Positions 25,331-36,979 of a stretch of DNA of 64,000 nucleotides are shown one piece after another. The notes under the pieces were generated by a model, which was given only the letters and a program-made list of their open reading frames with translations, was not told the DNA's origin and did no database searches. The DNA is from Macrolepiota albuminosa. Lineage: Eukaryota; Basidiomycota; Agaricomycetes; Agaricales; Agaricaceae. Each line of letters starts with the position of its first letter. The stretch's first letter is position 1. The translations under genes and the position numbers were made by a program. The stretch spans positions 434,001-498,000 of the forward strand of contig JAMWFC010000060.1 of assembly GCA_027475525.1 (NCBI GenBank), written 5' to 3'.

Positions 25331-25579
25331 TGATCGCTCTCGGCTTGACTTTTTTATTATTCTTATTTCTCGGACAACTTGTATCAAGGTAGCGCTATAC
25401 ACCAAATCAAATCTCCGCCAAAATGTTTGTAACTACCGCCTATACTTTTTATATTTAGATATTATCTGTTTAGCTGCAAAGCTAGAAAATAGACATCTTC
25501 TTTATTTAGAATAGACGTGCAAGAGTTTTGGAAGAAAGAAGAAAAAAATGTAAGGTGTGTTTTTAGAAATCGCCGTCAA

Positions 25580-26800
25580 ACTGTTCCCAATGTTCATCTC
25601 ATTTTAGTGATACTCGCTAGCAATATTGACGAGATCTCCGAAACACGAATTAAATCTTCCACCGCTCTGCTCCCTCAATCTCCGCTGGTGGAACTCCGGC
25701 TCTGAACAAGGAGGTTGGGATCAATAATCTCTCGACGTTTTAACGGCTCCCAAAGGTTCGTCAATCCTTCATCTGGGGTCGAGATAGTACAAAACACAAG
25801 AAATGCCTTGATTGATGTGATAACTAACAACCTCTTTACTGTGTAATTCGAAAGTAGAAAGCAACATCCTTCAAGCCATTCTCCATTCAGGGGGGACATT
25901 TCAACAAACAGAAAAGGATGTGATCCTCAAAAGCCCTGCACCAGTTCCACCTTCTGCATCAACAGGACTCCTTTGAAAAACTCCTTTAAACTATGATGCA
26001 TCCAAGAACGACTAAGCCGTTCTGTGGTAAAGTGAGTCAAAACGTCTGATCCATAACAACTTAAAGTAGGACTTACATTATAGCTGTTACCGTCGCAGCA
26101 TGCAGGTTGGTTGGTGCTATTTCACAAGTATCGAATCCCATTCGAATAAGCTGTCATGAGACTTACCAGATGGTGCCTCCAATGATTGGGGAGCAGGTCA
26201 CTGGAGGTAGTGTCAGTCTGGGTCATCCGAAAAAAAATCTAAAGAACTACTCACGTCCAACCTGGCCGGTCACACTACCCGGAGGAAGACCCACAGAATT
26301 GAGGGCCGTAACAGCTGCTGGGCTGCTGGCCTGTAGTATCGATTTCAGTCAATGACATGAAAGGTAACAAAAAAAAATATCAGAACGAACATCTTGAACA
26401 CTATCGCAGCACTGGTTTGGTCCGGTGCTGCACACTGTGCGGGGGAAGACACTAGCAGAAGCGCATAAAGCGAGTGCGATGACAGAGTAGACGCGAGCAA
26501 AGATCATCATCAACGAAGAGAGTAAGCTGTGGAAGTGGTAGGCGTAGAACTAGGTGTTCGACTGAGGAATGCCTCGCTAATTTCATGGAGCTTTTGAACC
26601 CTCCTCGCCATACGATTCGGACTCCGCACGTTATCCATTTTCGTGTTTTTCCTTTGGCTTCACCTGGGGCTTGACAGTGGCGGTAGATGGGAAGTTTATG
26701 CAAAAATGGAAGGATCTTTCTGTGACGCCAGCCGTACAAAAAGTACATAACATAGCCGCGAACCGGCGCCTCGACCCTTCTTGTTTCCAAATCGTCTATT
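25580..26800. repeat. Inverted duplication, right arm (with hydrophobin 3)
   Basis: Reverse-complement partner of 19430-20620, about 5 kb away. It includes upstream sequence, the complete five-exon hydrophobin and about 400 bp of downstream flank (shared blocks include GTGCAGGGCTTT and AACAAGGAGGTTGG versus AATAAGGAGGTTGG). Confidence 0.75.
25986..26507 (-). CDS. Class I hydrophobin (hydrophobin 3)
   Basis: Minus-strand exons 26507-26391, 26330-26255, 26200-26167, 26116-26077 and 26021-25986 give 100 aa. The signal peptide (MIFARVYSVIALALCASAS) is followed by eight cysteines (VCSTGPNQCC, TCSP, TIC, PACC, LGC). Exon 3 is 12 nt shorter than in the other two copies and the C-terminus is shorter. 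ATG 26507 was chosen over 26510 because it aligns with the start of hydrophobin 1. All introns are GT-AG. It is the inverted-duplication partner of hydrophobin 1. No break is seen, so it is likely functional and secreted. Confidence 0.9.
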
Positions 26801-27035
26801 TCACAAAAGACCCAGTATGTTCCAGAATGTGAGCTTTACGGCGGACCCGGGTCATTTCACTTGTGGATCTGCCATAGCACAATGGCCGACGCATTTCTCC
26901 TATTTATGTCTTTGGATTGGGTTATCGACGCTCACATGTAGCCACGAAATTCCACTAAGTGGCTTGGAGCTCAGATATAGTGGGTGTCGTAGTTCAAGAA
27001 CGATTCGGTGGAGAATAGACAGAGTCAACCCAGAG

Positions 27036-28430
27036 GATAATCACCTGTAGCCACAGAATTCCACTTTGGGGCTAGAGCAAGATTTGATGGCTCGGAGATA
27101 GTGAATGTCAATGAATACTTTTCCGTTGGATTGATTGGTTGATTGAGTCAGTTTTACGCCTGACAAGCTAGGTTACATCCACAGCTAAAGGGCGGTCAGC
27201 ATCCATTGGAATTGGAGAGAATTACCCACTGCATGACTTCTCGTCGTATATAGCAGAAAAATCAGTTTCAAGGCCTTTTGTTCTTTTATTCTAAGCCATA
27301 CGACGGATGATCACCTGTAGCCACAGAATTCCATTTTGAGCCTAGAGCAAGATTTGAGATTGGGACTCGGAGATAGTGGATGTCAACGAGTACTTAAAGT
27401 ATTCATGGGCATCTCAATCGGATTGAGTGATTGATTGATCGGTCAATTCAGTTGTACGCCTGACAAGCTACATACAATACAGTACTTACAGAGCTAAAGG
27501 GCGATCAGCGTCCATCGAAGAGAATTACCCACTGCATGAGTTCTCGTCGTATATTTTCCAAATCGCAGCAGAAAAATCAGTTTCAAGGCCTTTTGTTCTT
27601 TTGACCTAAGCCATACGACGGATGATCACCTGTAGCCACAAAATTCCATTTTGAGCCTAGAGCAGGATTTGAGATTGGGACTCGGAGATAGTGGATGTCA
27701 ACGAGTACTTAGAGTATTCATGGGCATCTAAATCGGATTGAGTGATTGATTGATCGGTCAATTCAGTTTTACGCCTGACAAGCTTACAATACAGTACTTA
27801 CAGAGCTAAAGGGCGATCAGCGTCCATCGGAGAGAATTACCCACTGCATGAGTGCTCGTCGTATATTCGCCAAATCGCAGCAGAAAAATCAGTTTCATGA
27901 CCTTTTGTTCTTTTGTTCTAAGCCATACGACGGATGATCACCTGTAGCCACAGAATTCCATTTTGAGCCTAGAGCAAGATTTGAGATTGGGACTCGGAGA
28001 TAGTGGATGTCAACGAGTACTCGGATTGAGTGATTGATTGATCGGTCAATTCAGTTCTACGCCTGACAAGCTTAGCTTACAATACAGTACTTACATAGCT
28101 AAATGGCGATCGGCGTCCATCGGAGAGAATTACCCACTGTGTGAGTCTCGTCGTGTATCTGCCAAGTCGCAGCGCAGCGGACAAAGCAGGTTCGTGGCGA
28201 CACGCGAGTACATGAGGTATCAAATGGTATCAAAGGTGACTCGGCGGAGAATACACAAAGTCTAGAGGATAATCCCCTGTAGCCACAGAATTCCACTTTG
28301 GGGCTAGAGCAAAAGCAGGAGCTGAGATTCGGACTCGGACTCGGAGATAGCAGATGTCAATGATACTTAAGCTTATCATCAACGTTCATTGAAGAGCATT
28401 AATTAAAATTACCCACTGCCCGAGTCTCGT
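27036..28430. repeat. Tandem array of about 0.3-kb gene-fragment units
   Basis: Units begin with GATNATCACCTGTAGCCAC (or the close variant GATAATCCCCTGTAGCCAC) at about 27036, 27306, 27621, 27933 and 28267, giving spacings of 270, 315, 312 and 334 bp. A single related copy is at 24681-24860 and a partial one at about 26930. On the minus strand each unit resembles exons 2-3 of the gene at 23942-24940, including a frame for KWNSVATGD and the GTAATT donor, so the units are duplicated exon-intron segments rather than simple satellite DNA. Confidence 0.75.
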
Positions 28431-29603
28431 ATATTTATATTTCGCGAGTCGCAGTGGAGACTCGGAATACGATTTCTTGAATCCGAGAGTTCTCGAGCGG
28501 CGGATTCCCCGAACCTGACTACTTACGATGGACTGACTACGTTAGCTACGAGTGGACAATTAGTACTTGAGAATAGGGATGGCGAGAGGGGACGAAAAAC
28601 GCGTGATGTATGTAAACGTAGGCCTATGCCTATCCAATCAACATTACCATTAATCGCACCACAAACACAAACTTAAACAGAGTCACGAGAACGAACGACA
28701 GACGACGGTCTATCGTAAGACAAAGGAACGAAGAATCCATAATGAAATAATGTAAAAAGACATACCTTACCGCGAACACAAGTGGTGAGGGAATCACGAG
28801 CCAGCCACGCGCGCCGGTATATACATCGCGTCGGATCTACTTATGGTACTTACATACATCAACGGAGTGAAAATGTGAAAGGAACAGAGGGTGAGTGAAA
28901 GGGGACAGACAACCCAGACGGACAGGACGGGATTGACGGTACCTGCCTGCCTGCCTGCCCCTTTGACCTATTTTTGGAAGTTCTACGGGGGTAAGTAAAT
29001 AAACAATGAACAACGAACAATGCGTCGCGGGTTGTCTTGAGGTAAGTAAGTACGATATTTGATCATGAGGGGCACGGGGAGACCTCAGACAATGTCCCAC
29101 AACAACGCTCTTGTGTTCCTGATTATCTCGAAAGCCAGGGGCGATGCGTATGATTGATTCAGATGCCCTGGCTGCCTTGCTGCTGCGGGACAACAATGCA
29201 CAAATACAATGCGTAGCCAAATAGAGGGAACCAAACAATGAACGAACACGAATACAAACAACCGGTGCTTTGTACTCGAGCAGCGACAATGAGATTCTTG
29301 GATCTCTTTATGCATATAGTTCTTTATGGGCTTGTGTCCTTTTGGGATGTATAAAGCAAGTTTCGTTGTCCTCATTCAGCAAGAGTTCTCTTCCCCTGGT
29401 CCTTTGGTCCTTTGGTCCGCTACTCGAGCCTTCTGACTGGACCTTGTCTTTGTTTTTTTTTCCGTCTTTATATATATTTCTTGTGTCGGTGCCCCGGTGG
29501 TTACTGATAACTAACGATTTACTATCTCTTCGCTTCGTCGACGAGTACGACTACGATCCTGCGACTACGATCCTGTTCTGCGACTACGACTACGACTACG
29601 ACC
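28431..29603. promoter_or_regulatory. Upstream region of the gene at 29604
   Basis: No gene supported. It contains a CCTG microrepeat near 28945 and a TATA-like GTATAAAG at about 29350, followed by CCTTTGGTCCTTTGGTCC and pyrimidine-rich DNA, an arrangement typical of basidiomycete promoters. A repetitive GACTAC run lies just before the start codon. Confidence 0.35.
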
Positions 29604-30163
29604 ATGGATACCTTTGCCTTTACTTCCAATCCCAATCCCAAACACGCAGTCCCCACCACCGATCGCGACCGACCGGTTCTCCCTCCTCTCCGTTCCCTCG
29701 GTCTTCCCAACCCGGTCTTACACCACGTGCATGGACATACACGTACATACCACGAATACCTCCACCGTGATGCTAACACTGTACGTTCTGTTCTTTAAAC
29801 TTTTCTCCTGGGAGTGTTAATGGGATTTACATAACGTAGTGTCCGCGTTTACATATACCCCAACTCCAACTCCAACGACAACCTCAATCCCAAGCACAAC
29901 AACAATACCAGGGATATCAATGTAGTTCATCACCGACCTCGTCCCGCTCGTCGTCTCCTTCGGTCTTTGACTTTGACGCGTCCGTGTCGGAGTCTTCGAC
30001 GCGTGCTTCTACGCCGTCGTCGACTGAGCCTTCGACATCCGTATCCACATCCACATCCACATCCGTATCGACATCCGCACACGCCCCGTGCACACCTATA
30101 CTCTCCATCTCCCCCCTCCCCACGCACACGTATGCCCAACAACTCCCCCTCACACCCGTACCC

Positions 30164-30195
<32 letters not shown>

Positions 30196-30598
30196 ACCTG
30201 CGCCCGCGCCAGTGCCGGTGTCAGCGCCCACACGGTTCCGCTTAGAACCCTGTGCGCTCGCGGACGCACAAGCCATCCTCCTCGTCCCGCCCACGCCTCC
30301 GTCCCCGTCCCCACCTGCGTATGCACCCCCAAATGTGCATGCGCAGTTCGTACCAGGCACAGGCACTGCGATGACGCAGAGGAAACGACAGGCGTTGCTC
30401 GTGTTTGGGAGGTCGGTGGAGTGGTTTCGGCGTGGGGAGAGGGAGGGGAGAGGGAGAGGGAGTAGGAGCAGGAGTGGGAGTGGGATCGCGATCGGGAGGG
30501 GTGTTGGGATCGCGATCGGGAGGGGTGTTGGGGTTCATCCGTATCGCGTTGCGAGGAGTCGGAGGGATGAAAGGGGGGATGGGTGTGGTGAGGTTTGA
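29604..30598 (+). CDS. Low-complexity Pro/Ala/Ser-rich protein, unknown function
   Basis: Exons 29604-29780 and 29840-30598 join in phase (GTACGT donor, AACGTAG acceptor), giving 311 aa. The N-terminus is polar. The middle has a Gln-rich part, a Ser/Thr run (STSTSTSVST) and a Pro-Ala repeat of about 20 residues (DNA about 30155-30218). A short non-repetitive block follows (RFRLEPCALADAQAILLVPP and VHAQFVPGTG), then a basic Arg/Gly/Ser tail made partly of two identical copies of an IAIGRGVG unit. No signal peptide, membrane segment or known domain is seen. The non-repetitive block is the part to use for homologue searches. The tail may be mis-modelled if a late intron exists. Confidence 0.5.
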
Positions 30599-30824
30599 GC
30601 AGGGAGTGGGAGGGGAGATGTGAAGATGGTGGATTTACCTCCCACCCCTCCCCCCGTGGACTGACGATTAACGTCGGATGTATTTGTGTTGTTTTTGCAT
30701 GCGCAGTTGTATTATGAATTATCTGTGGATACTTAGAGGATGCAATAGACTCTTCGTCCTTCTCGTCATGACATACTATCGGGAAGAAATACAAAGTTAA
30801 TGATACATTTTGTGTTACAGACAT

Positions 30825-31925
30825 TCAGACATTGTCCTGGCTTTGAAGAAACCTAATCAAACATTCGACTACAGCCTCCGGGTTCTCCTGCTGGACCCAA
30901 TGGCCAGCGCCATCGACCAAAACGACATCCTCCTTTCTCATCTTCGTGCACGTCTCTGACTGCATCTTGTCGACGGCACCAGGCAACTGGTATACGCCCC
31001 AGTCGTTGCGCCCCGAAACAAACATGGCAGGGACGTCGATCTTCTTGCCTGCAAAGACGCTGAGGTCGTCGGACCACTTTGGGTCGATCAAACAGCGATA
31101 CCTGTTGAGGCCGCCTTGGAACCCGGTTTGCGCGTAAACGGAGGTGTACACGGCGAGTTCTGTGTCGGTTAGCCAGGTGTTGGCTGCTACTTGGTCGGGG
31201 GAGGGCGCGTCGTGCTGGACGGTCTCAGGCATCGACTCGTGGAGGTTCATGACGTAGTACAGGGGAAGCTGAGCGAGTGAGGAGGCTGAGAAGTCGGGAA
31301 GACGATGGGGGGCGTTGGCGGGGTTATCGCCGCTCTTGACGTGGTAGTATGCACGGAGAAAGGCGTGGAGACCCTGGGGAGGGTCGGACATGTCGGTGTT
31401 GGCGGCGGGGGTGGAGTAGTAGGCGACGTAGTGTTTGCGGGGCGGGGAGAGAGACGCAAGGGCGTGAGATAATTGGGCGATTGGGGACTCAGGGCCAGGA
31501 GGACCGGTGTACGGGGCACTCATGAGGACGACGGATTTGAACATGTCGGGACGGATAAGGGCACAGTGGCCTGCGACTGCAGAGCCAAAGTCGTGGCCGA
31601 CGATTGCGGCGACGGATGAGTAATCGAGTGCATGGACGAGAGCGACAATGTCAGCGACGAGGTTGAGCATGCGAAAGGGCGCGAGGTCGTCAGTGAATTG
31701 TATGGGGCCATCGTCGCGGGCTTTGGTGTGGCCGTATCCACGCTGGTCGGGGGCAACGACGTGGTAGCCTGCGCCACACAGGGGCGCGATGACTTTGCGC
31801 CACGAGTAGGCGAGTTCAGGGAAGCCGTGCAGCAGAATCACCAGCGGCGCTTTGGCCGGACCGTCGGGCTCGGCCTCGAGGATGTGCACGTCCAAGTCCC
31901 GGATCCACAACGATCGTCGCTTCAT
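30825..31925 (-). CDS. Soluble epoxide hydrolase (alpha/beta-hydrolase fold)
   Basis: A single-exon 366-aa protein. HGFPE (residues 33-37) supplies the HGxP oxyanion motif; GHDFG at 110-114 places the nucleophile Asp at 112, as in epoxide hydrolases rather than Ser esterases; Asp308 (SGRNDWG) and His342 (GAGHWVQQE) complete the triad. The lid region has several tyrosines that could activate the epoxide. It converts epoxides to vicinal diols, probably for detoxification or lipid/secondary metabolism. No signal peptide is seen, so it is likely cytosolic. The frame stays open for another 510 nt upstream, but that part is antisense to the SH3 gene; I start at the Met just before the first beta strand. 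Its ATG is 33 bp from the divergent ATG at 31959. Confidence 0.85.
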   Translation of the reverse strand: MKRRSLWIRDLDVHILEAEPDGPAKAPLVILLHGFPELAYSWRKVIAPLCGAGYHVVAPDQRGYGHTKARDDGPIQFTDDLAPFRMLNLVADIVALVHALDYSSVAAIVGHDFGSAVAGHCALIRPDMFKSVVLMSAPYTGPPGPESPIAQLSHALASLSPPRKHYVAYYSTPAANTDMSDPPQGLHAFLRAYYHVKSGDNPANAPHRLPDFSASSLAQLPLYYVMNLHESMPETVQHDAPSPDQVAANTWLTDTELAVYTSVYAQTGFQGGLNRYRCLIDPKWSDDLSVFAGKKIDVPAMFVSGRNDWGVYQLPGAVDKMQSETCTKMRKEDVVLVDGAGHWVQQENPEAVVECLIRFLQSQDNV

Positions 31926-31958
31926 GGCCCAGGACAAACAACCAATAATATCCCCAGA

Positions 31959-34900
31959 ATGCTTCCTCCAGTCGACGTCCGTCGTCCCTCTCGTCAGGAC
32001 ACTTTTGATCTGCGCGCCCAGATCCAGCAGGATGACGCCGACCATCTCCATGCACATGCAGACGCCGCCTCTGCTACCTACACAGACGACGAGGAAACCT
32101 CTGTCATCGACGACGACTCTGCCGACGAACACGACGAATACACAGACGACGACGACGGCTCGTCGTCTCTCTCCATACCCAACGAATCTATCGACTTTGA
32201 CCTTGTCTACTCGCTGCACAGCTTCGCTGCTACCGTAGAAGGCCAGGCCAACGTCGTCAAGGGCGACAGCCTCTTTCTCATGGACGACAGCAACAGCTAC
32301 TGGTGGCTCGTTCGCGTCCTCAAGACTCAAGAGGTCGGCTACATTCCAGCCGAAAACATCGAGACCCCCTTTGAGCGTCTTGCCAGGCTCAACAAACATC
32401 GCAATGTCGATGTCAGTCTTATTATTATTTCCCATCTCACATTGTGCCTCATATTTTTTTTATATAGCTTGCTTCCCCAACCCAAGCCGAGCTCAACGAA
32501 AACCTCCATGCAGCACACGATCAAGCCTCGAACAACTCTCCTTCGCCTCTTCCCCTCGGTGCCCGCGGCCACGCTCAAGGCCGCAACATCCGCTTCGGCG
32601 GCCCTCGTTTCGGCGTCGTGCGCTATCCACGCGCAATCTGGCGCGAAGACGAAGTCATGGAAACCGACCCCCCCGACGACGAGTCTGATTGGCTCGAGTA
32701 CTCGGAGCACGAGGACGCCGGTCTCGCGGAGGAGCAGCCAGACGACCTCGCAGACCAGGACGAGCCTATGAACTGGGAGGACGGTCCGGCTCCTGAGCCC
32801 CCTCAGCCACCACCAGTGCCTCCTGCCTTGCAAGCCGGCGGCCCGCGTCCTGTTCAGCCGCAGCCGCAACAGCAGCAGCGACAGCAGTCTCCTGAACCTG
32901 TTCAACACCAGGATCCTATTTACACTGTCGATACAATGGTAGAGGCGCCGCCCCTGCGCACGTCCAGCTCCCGCGAACAACTCCAGATTGATCCTGCCGA
33001 CGCCACGGAAACCCGCAAGCTCACTATGACTCCCACAATAGCCCGAAGCGAGGAAACCAAGCCACATCCCGACATACAGCAGCAGCAGCAGCGTACGCGC
33101 GAGGAAGAAGAGGCGAGGAAACCAGCTGCTCATGTCAAGGCAAAGATGGGACCCCCCGTGAGCTCCGTCAGCCTGTCCAAGCCTAATTCCGGCGGCAAGC
33201 TTCGTAAAGAACGCGAATCCGACGACGAAAGTGGAAACGGTAGAGATAAGAAAAAAAGAGGCGTGTTCCGCTTCTTTCCCAGCATAAAGCACAAGAAGGA
33301 TAAGAACTCGTCCGCTGGGTCGAGCGAGAGCGGAGATTCGCTCAGTCGGTTATCAGATGACTCTCTCAGGCCCCGTGTGTCGACCGCTGATTCCATTTTA
33401 TCGCCCACGACGGCGACGGCGATGCAGCAGCAACAAGAGCAAGCGCTGAACAACCTCCGTGCGGCTGTAGAACCTAATAAACGGAGCAACGAGGCGCCAC
33501 TACAGACACCTGAGCGTCCGTCTGCGGTGTCGCAGCACGCGTCGCAGCTCCGCCAACGCGATCAGCAGCAGCAGGCGCTGTACACACAGCAGTACCTCAA
33601 CCGCTCGCCGTCTTCGCCGCCCGAGGCGCAGCCGTCGTACGGGCTGCAGTCCGCGTCGGCGCTCAGCTCGTACCACAGCCCGTCGACCGCCGGCTCGGGG
33701 CTCGGGCCCCCGACGCAGCGGCCGCGTCCTGGTTCGCTCATTCTGACGCAGAGCGTGATGGACGCGGGCGGGCCCGTGACAGAGCTCAGCGTCATCCGTG
33801 TGTTTGCGGGCAAGAACCTGCAGACGGAGGCGACGTTCAAGACTGTGCTGCTCAACTCGAGCACGACGTCTGAGGAGCTCATCAAGCAGGCTACGCAGCG
33901 GTTTCGGCTGTCGAGTGGCGGTGGCGGCGGCGGCGAGGAGCAGGGGGAGTATTATTATTTGACTGTTAAGCAGGTCGAGGGCGGGGCGTTTGCGGTGTTG
34001 CGCCCGGAGGAGAAGCCGTTGGTCGTTTTTGAGCAGCTCGTGGAGGAGGCGATGGAGATGCCCAAGGTGAAGAGGAGTAGTGTGGGCAGTATCAGTTCGG
34101 TGGCGAGTAATCTGTCGATGCATCCTGCGATTAGGAAGCTTGCGATGAATGATTTCACGGACGACTCGGCGGTCAAGTTTTATTTGAATAGGCGGGGGGA
34201 CGGCGTGCGGGACCGGGACGGGAGCGTGTTGGGCCATGACGAGGGCGACGATACGATTATTGCCGAGTCGTCGTTTGGGGACTCGTCCGAGGCGCCGCTG
34301 CAGCGCCTCGTGGTGTCGACGACGACGACGCATAACGTCGCGCCTGAACGGTTCACGTCCCCGTCGCTGCGCTTCGCGCTGCAGCTCGTTATATACCCCG
34401 ATGACCTCCCCGAGGACATGGTGTTCCACCCGCAGACGGAGGCCATCGTGTTCAAGGATACACTCCGCGAGGCGGACGCCGCGCTCGCCGTCACGGTCTC
34501 CCCGCATATGCGCCGCAAGGTGTTCGTGTTTCCGAAAAACGCGACCGTCGCGGATGTCATCGAGCTTGGCCTCGAGAGGTTCGGGATCTCAGAGGGCGTC
34601 GTTGATGGTGGCGATGAGATTGAGGATAAGTCTACTAAGAGGAGGAGCTCGACTCGCGTCAGGTATGGGCTGTTTGTCGGTGCTGCTGCTGGTTCACCTG
34701 GTAGGTCCCCCCTGCTTGTGTTTGCATGAAAAGTCTGGGTGGGTAGTTAATTTTTTTTTTCGTAGAACGGGAGTTGGCGCCATCGAGCAGAGTGATAGAG
34801 GCGTTCCCGCGGCCTCCGACTCTCAAGGCTGCCGAAAGACCTACTACGCTCGTGAGCAAGAGGCGGTCTGTGGACTCGAATTTCGTGTTTGGGTCGCTGG

Positions 34901-36398
34901 ACGATGTCGGCCCCGACGACCCTGTGTTTGTCCTGCGCCGCGCGATGACGTATCGGAATTCGACATCGAGACACCGCATGTCTGCGCCGCTTGACGAGCT
35001 CGCGCTGCATCACCATCACCTCTACAGGGACTCGACGTCCAGCGCGAGTGTCTCTGATCCCTCGAGCCCCTTGCACGAACACAACAACAACAGCAACAGC
35101 GGCAACGGTAACAACAGCGGCGGCAAGCCGTCGCGGCAGGAAATCATCACGCGGCAGCGCGAAGCGTCACGGGCGAACCAGCAGCGCGCGATCCTCTCTG
35201 CACAGACAAACTCGTACCGCGGGATGGACGTGCTCTTACCTGGGAACACGATGCTCCGGAGCTCGCGGTATGACACGACGGACCGCATGCGGTACTCGTA
35301 CGTCGACAACGACGGCGAGGTCTACGATATCAGCGATATCGTCGAGGAGGAGCTGCGCGAGCATAGTTTTGCGACGCATCGAAGCGATTTGTTGGAGGGC
35401 GTGTTGGGGCGCAGGGATGTCGTTGGCGAGAAGCTTAATCGCGTGCTGAGTAAGATTAGGAATGGGAGGACGAGGGAGAGGGAGGCGGAGGTGGGGAGGG
35501 ATGTGGTGTCTTCTACTACGTCGTCTGGAGAGGGGGACGGCGAGGGAGAGGGAGAGGATGTTAGGCGCTCGCAGTCGATCTCGGAGTATTCGGTGGACAC
35601 TGATACCGTCGCGTCGGACGCGCCTGTGCCTCCGCCGCGGCGGTCGACGAGCACGAGTCCCGTGCGTGCCACTGGAGGAGGCGCAGCGGCGAAAGTGAAG
35701 CCGCAGACGACGACGACGACGGAGGGGGGTACTGCTGCTGCTGTTGCTACTGTAGGCGATAGGCAGCGAATGGGGACTTTGTCGCCCACGGCGAGGCCGC
35801 CTATGGCTACCGAGCGCAGGCAGCCCTCGATCGCGTCTGTCATGTCGGACTTTTCGGACCATGCGACGTTGTCTGTTTTGCGTGATGCTGAGGTTATAAA
35901 TGAGGATGAGATGGATGGCTCGAGGTCGGCGCTGGCGCTGGCGCCCAAGTCTCCGTCGCCTCATTCTCAGTCTCATCCTCAGTCGCAGTCTCATCCTCAG
36001 TTGCAGTCGCAGTCCCCGTCGCAATCGCAATCGCAGTCTCCTCAGTCACAGATGCAACAACAACGGAGACTCGTCATCCCGCAGGACGAGTTTGGCATCG
36101 CGCATATGTTGAGTATCATCGAGTACAAGGACGCCAAGCCCAAGACGCCGCTGCCCCCGCTGCACCCTGTGGATGCTCTGCTCTTTGGGCGTCCGTTGGA
36201 TCTGCAGGCGCTCCATCCGAGGGTTCGTGATATTTATGCGCCGACGTTTAAACAGTTGGAAGAGATGGACAAGGTAAGCAAGCAGCGTTTTCACTGTCTT
36301 CTGACCCGTGGCGTCGCAAGCCATGATTGATGATTTTTGTTTTTGTGTGTGCTTAGATCTTGGACGATTATTTAGGCCATGTTTTGACTCATTCATAA
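31959..36398 (+). CDS. SH3 and Ras-association domain protein (Bud14/Tea4-like SH3)
   Basis: Exons 31959-32411, 32468-34700, 34766-36273 and 36357-36398 give 1,411 aa with consistent phases. An acidic N-terminus leads to an SH3 domain at about residues 84-138 (ALYDY-type start, SYWWLVRV, GYIPAENIETP) followed by the ERLARLNKHRNVD extension typical of fungal Bud14/Tea4-class polarity proteins. Long Gln/Pro-rich disordered parts follow, then two ubiquitin-fold Ras-association-like domains (about 590-660 and 788-890; VIRVFAGKN and VFVFPKNATVADVIELGL). The C-terminus is Ser-rich with short Gln/Ser repeats. Such proteins scaffold Rho/Ras signalling to formins and protein phosphatase 1 at growth sites. 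The start was chosen as the last in-frame Met before the SH3; antisense overlap blocks confident extension. The final exon is only 42 nt. Confidence 0.8.
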
Positions 36399-36979
36399 TT
36401 TTCGGTCGCGATGTTGTAGATGGTTTAAAGGGTGTACTGTCGTTCTTTGTTTTGTTTTTCTTTCCTTTTTTTGTTCTGTAATGACCAGACTCCACTCATT
36501 TGGAGGTCGTATACCCTCCCCCTCCCCCCAGGAAAATACTAGACCAAATTTGTTCAAGGACACTGATTTCTGCGGCTTCCCATTGCCGAGGTCGAAAAGT
36601 TTCTTGATTTTTGAACGAGATGTCATGATTCTAGTTGTTTTTTATAACAATGTTTTTTGAATACACATTGATGTAATGCAAGGCTGATAAAGCTTTATAG
36701 CTAGTTACATGGAGAGATGCTAGCTATAGGTATTTTACGTGATATACAAAAAATCTAAATATATGGTCTGCAATTTCTGCTGATTAGTACTCACTTCCGT
36801 CACGTTGATATATCATTTAAGTCCCTCGTCATTACACTAATGATATAAATACATCCGCGAAGTTGGAAGGACAGTTCCGGAAGTTTCACCTATTGTACCC
36901 AACAAATGTGTTGATTAACATAACAACCTCAATTTATGATTAAATATTTCTTATGTAAGGCATTTTTGAAGACAAGTTC
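36399..36979. other. Intergenic, no feature recognised
   Basis: AT-rich DNA after the SH3/RA gene. The first 100 bp probably serve as its 3' UTR. No coding signal is seen. Confidence 0.4.

Noticed and set aside
28837..29289. 150-codon minus-strand frame upstream of 29604
   Set aside because: No domain, no splice context, overlaps the probable promoter region.
30150..30225. Pro-Ala coding repeat considered as a telomeric or satellite repeat
   Set aside because: It is in frame within a spliced gene and only about 70 bp long.
30150..30824. 224-codon minus-strand frame
   Set aside because: Antisense of the Pro/Ala repeat gene; repeats of RVRVQVRVRV type mirror the sense repeat.
31926..32435. 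Upstream 170 codons of the minus-strand open frame that contains the epoxide hydrolase
   Set aside because: They are antisense to the SH3 domain exon, show no hydrolase homology and reflect GC-rich codon use; the protein starts better at 31925.
33500..34507. 335-codon minus-strand frame rich in Arg and Leu
   Set aside because: Shadow of the SH3/RA gene exon 2; composition is typical of an antisense frame.
35236..36030. 264-codon minus-strand Arg-rich frame
   Set aside because: Shadow of exon 3 of the SH3/RA gene.
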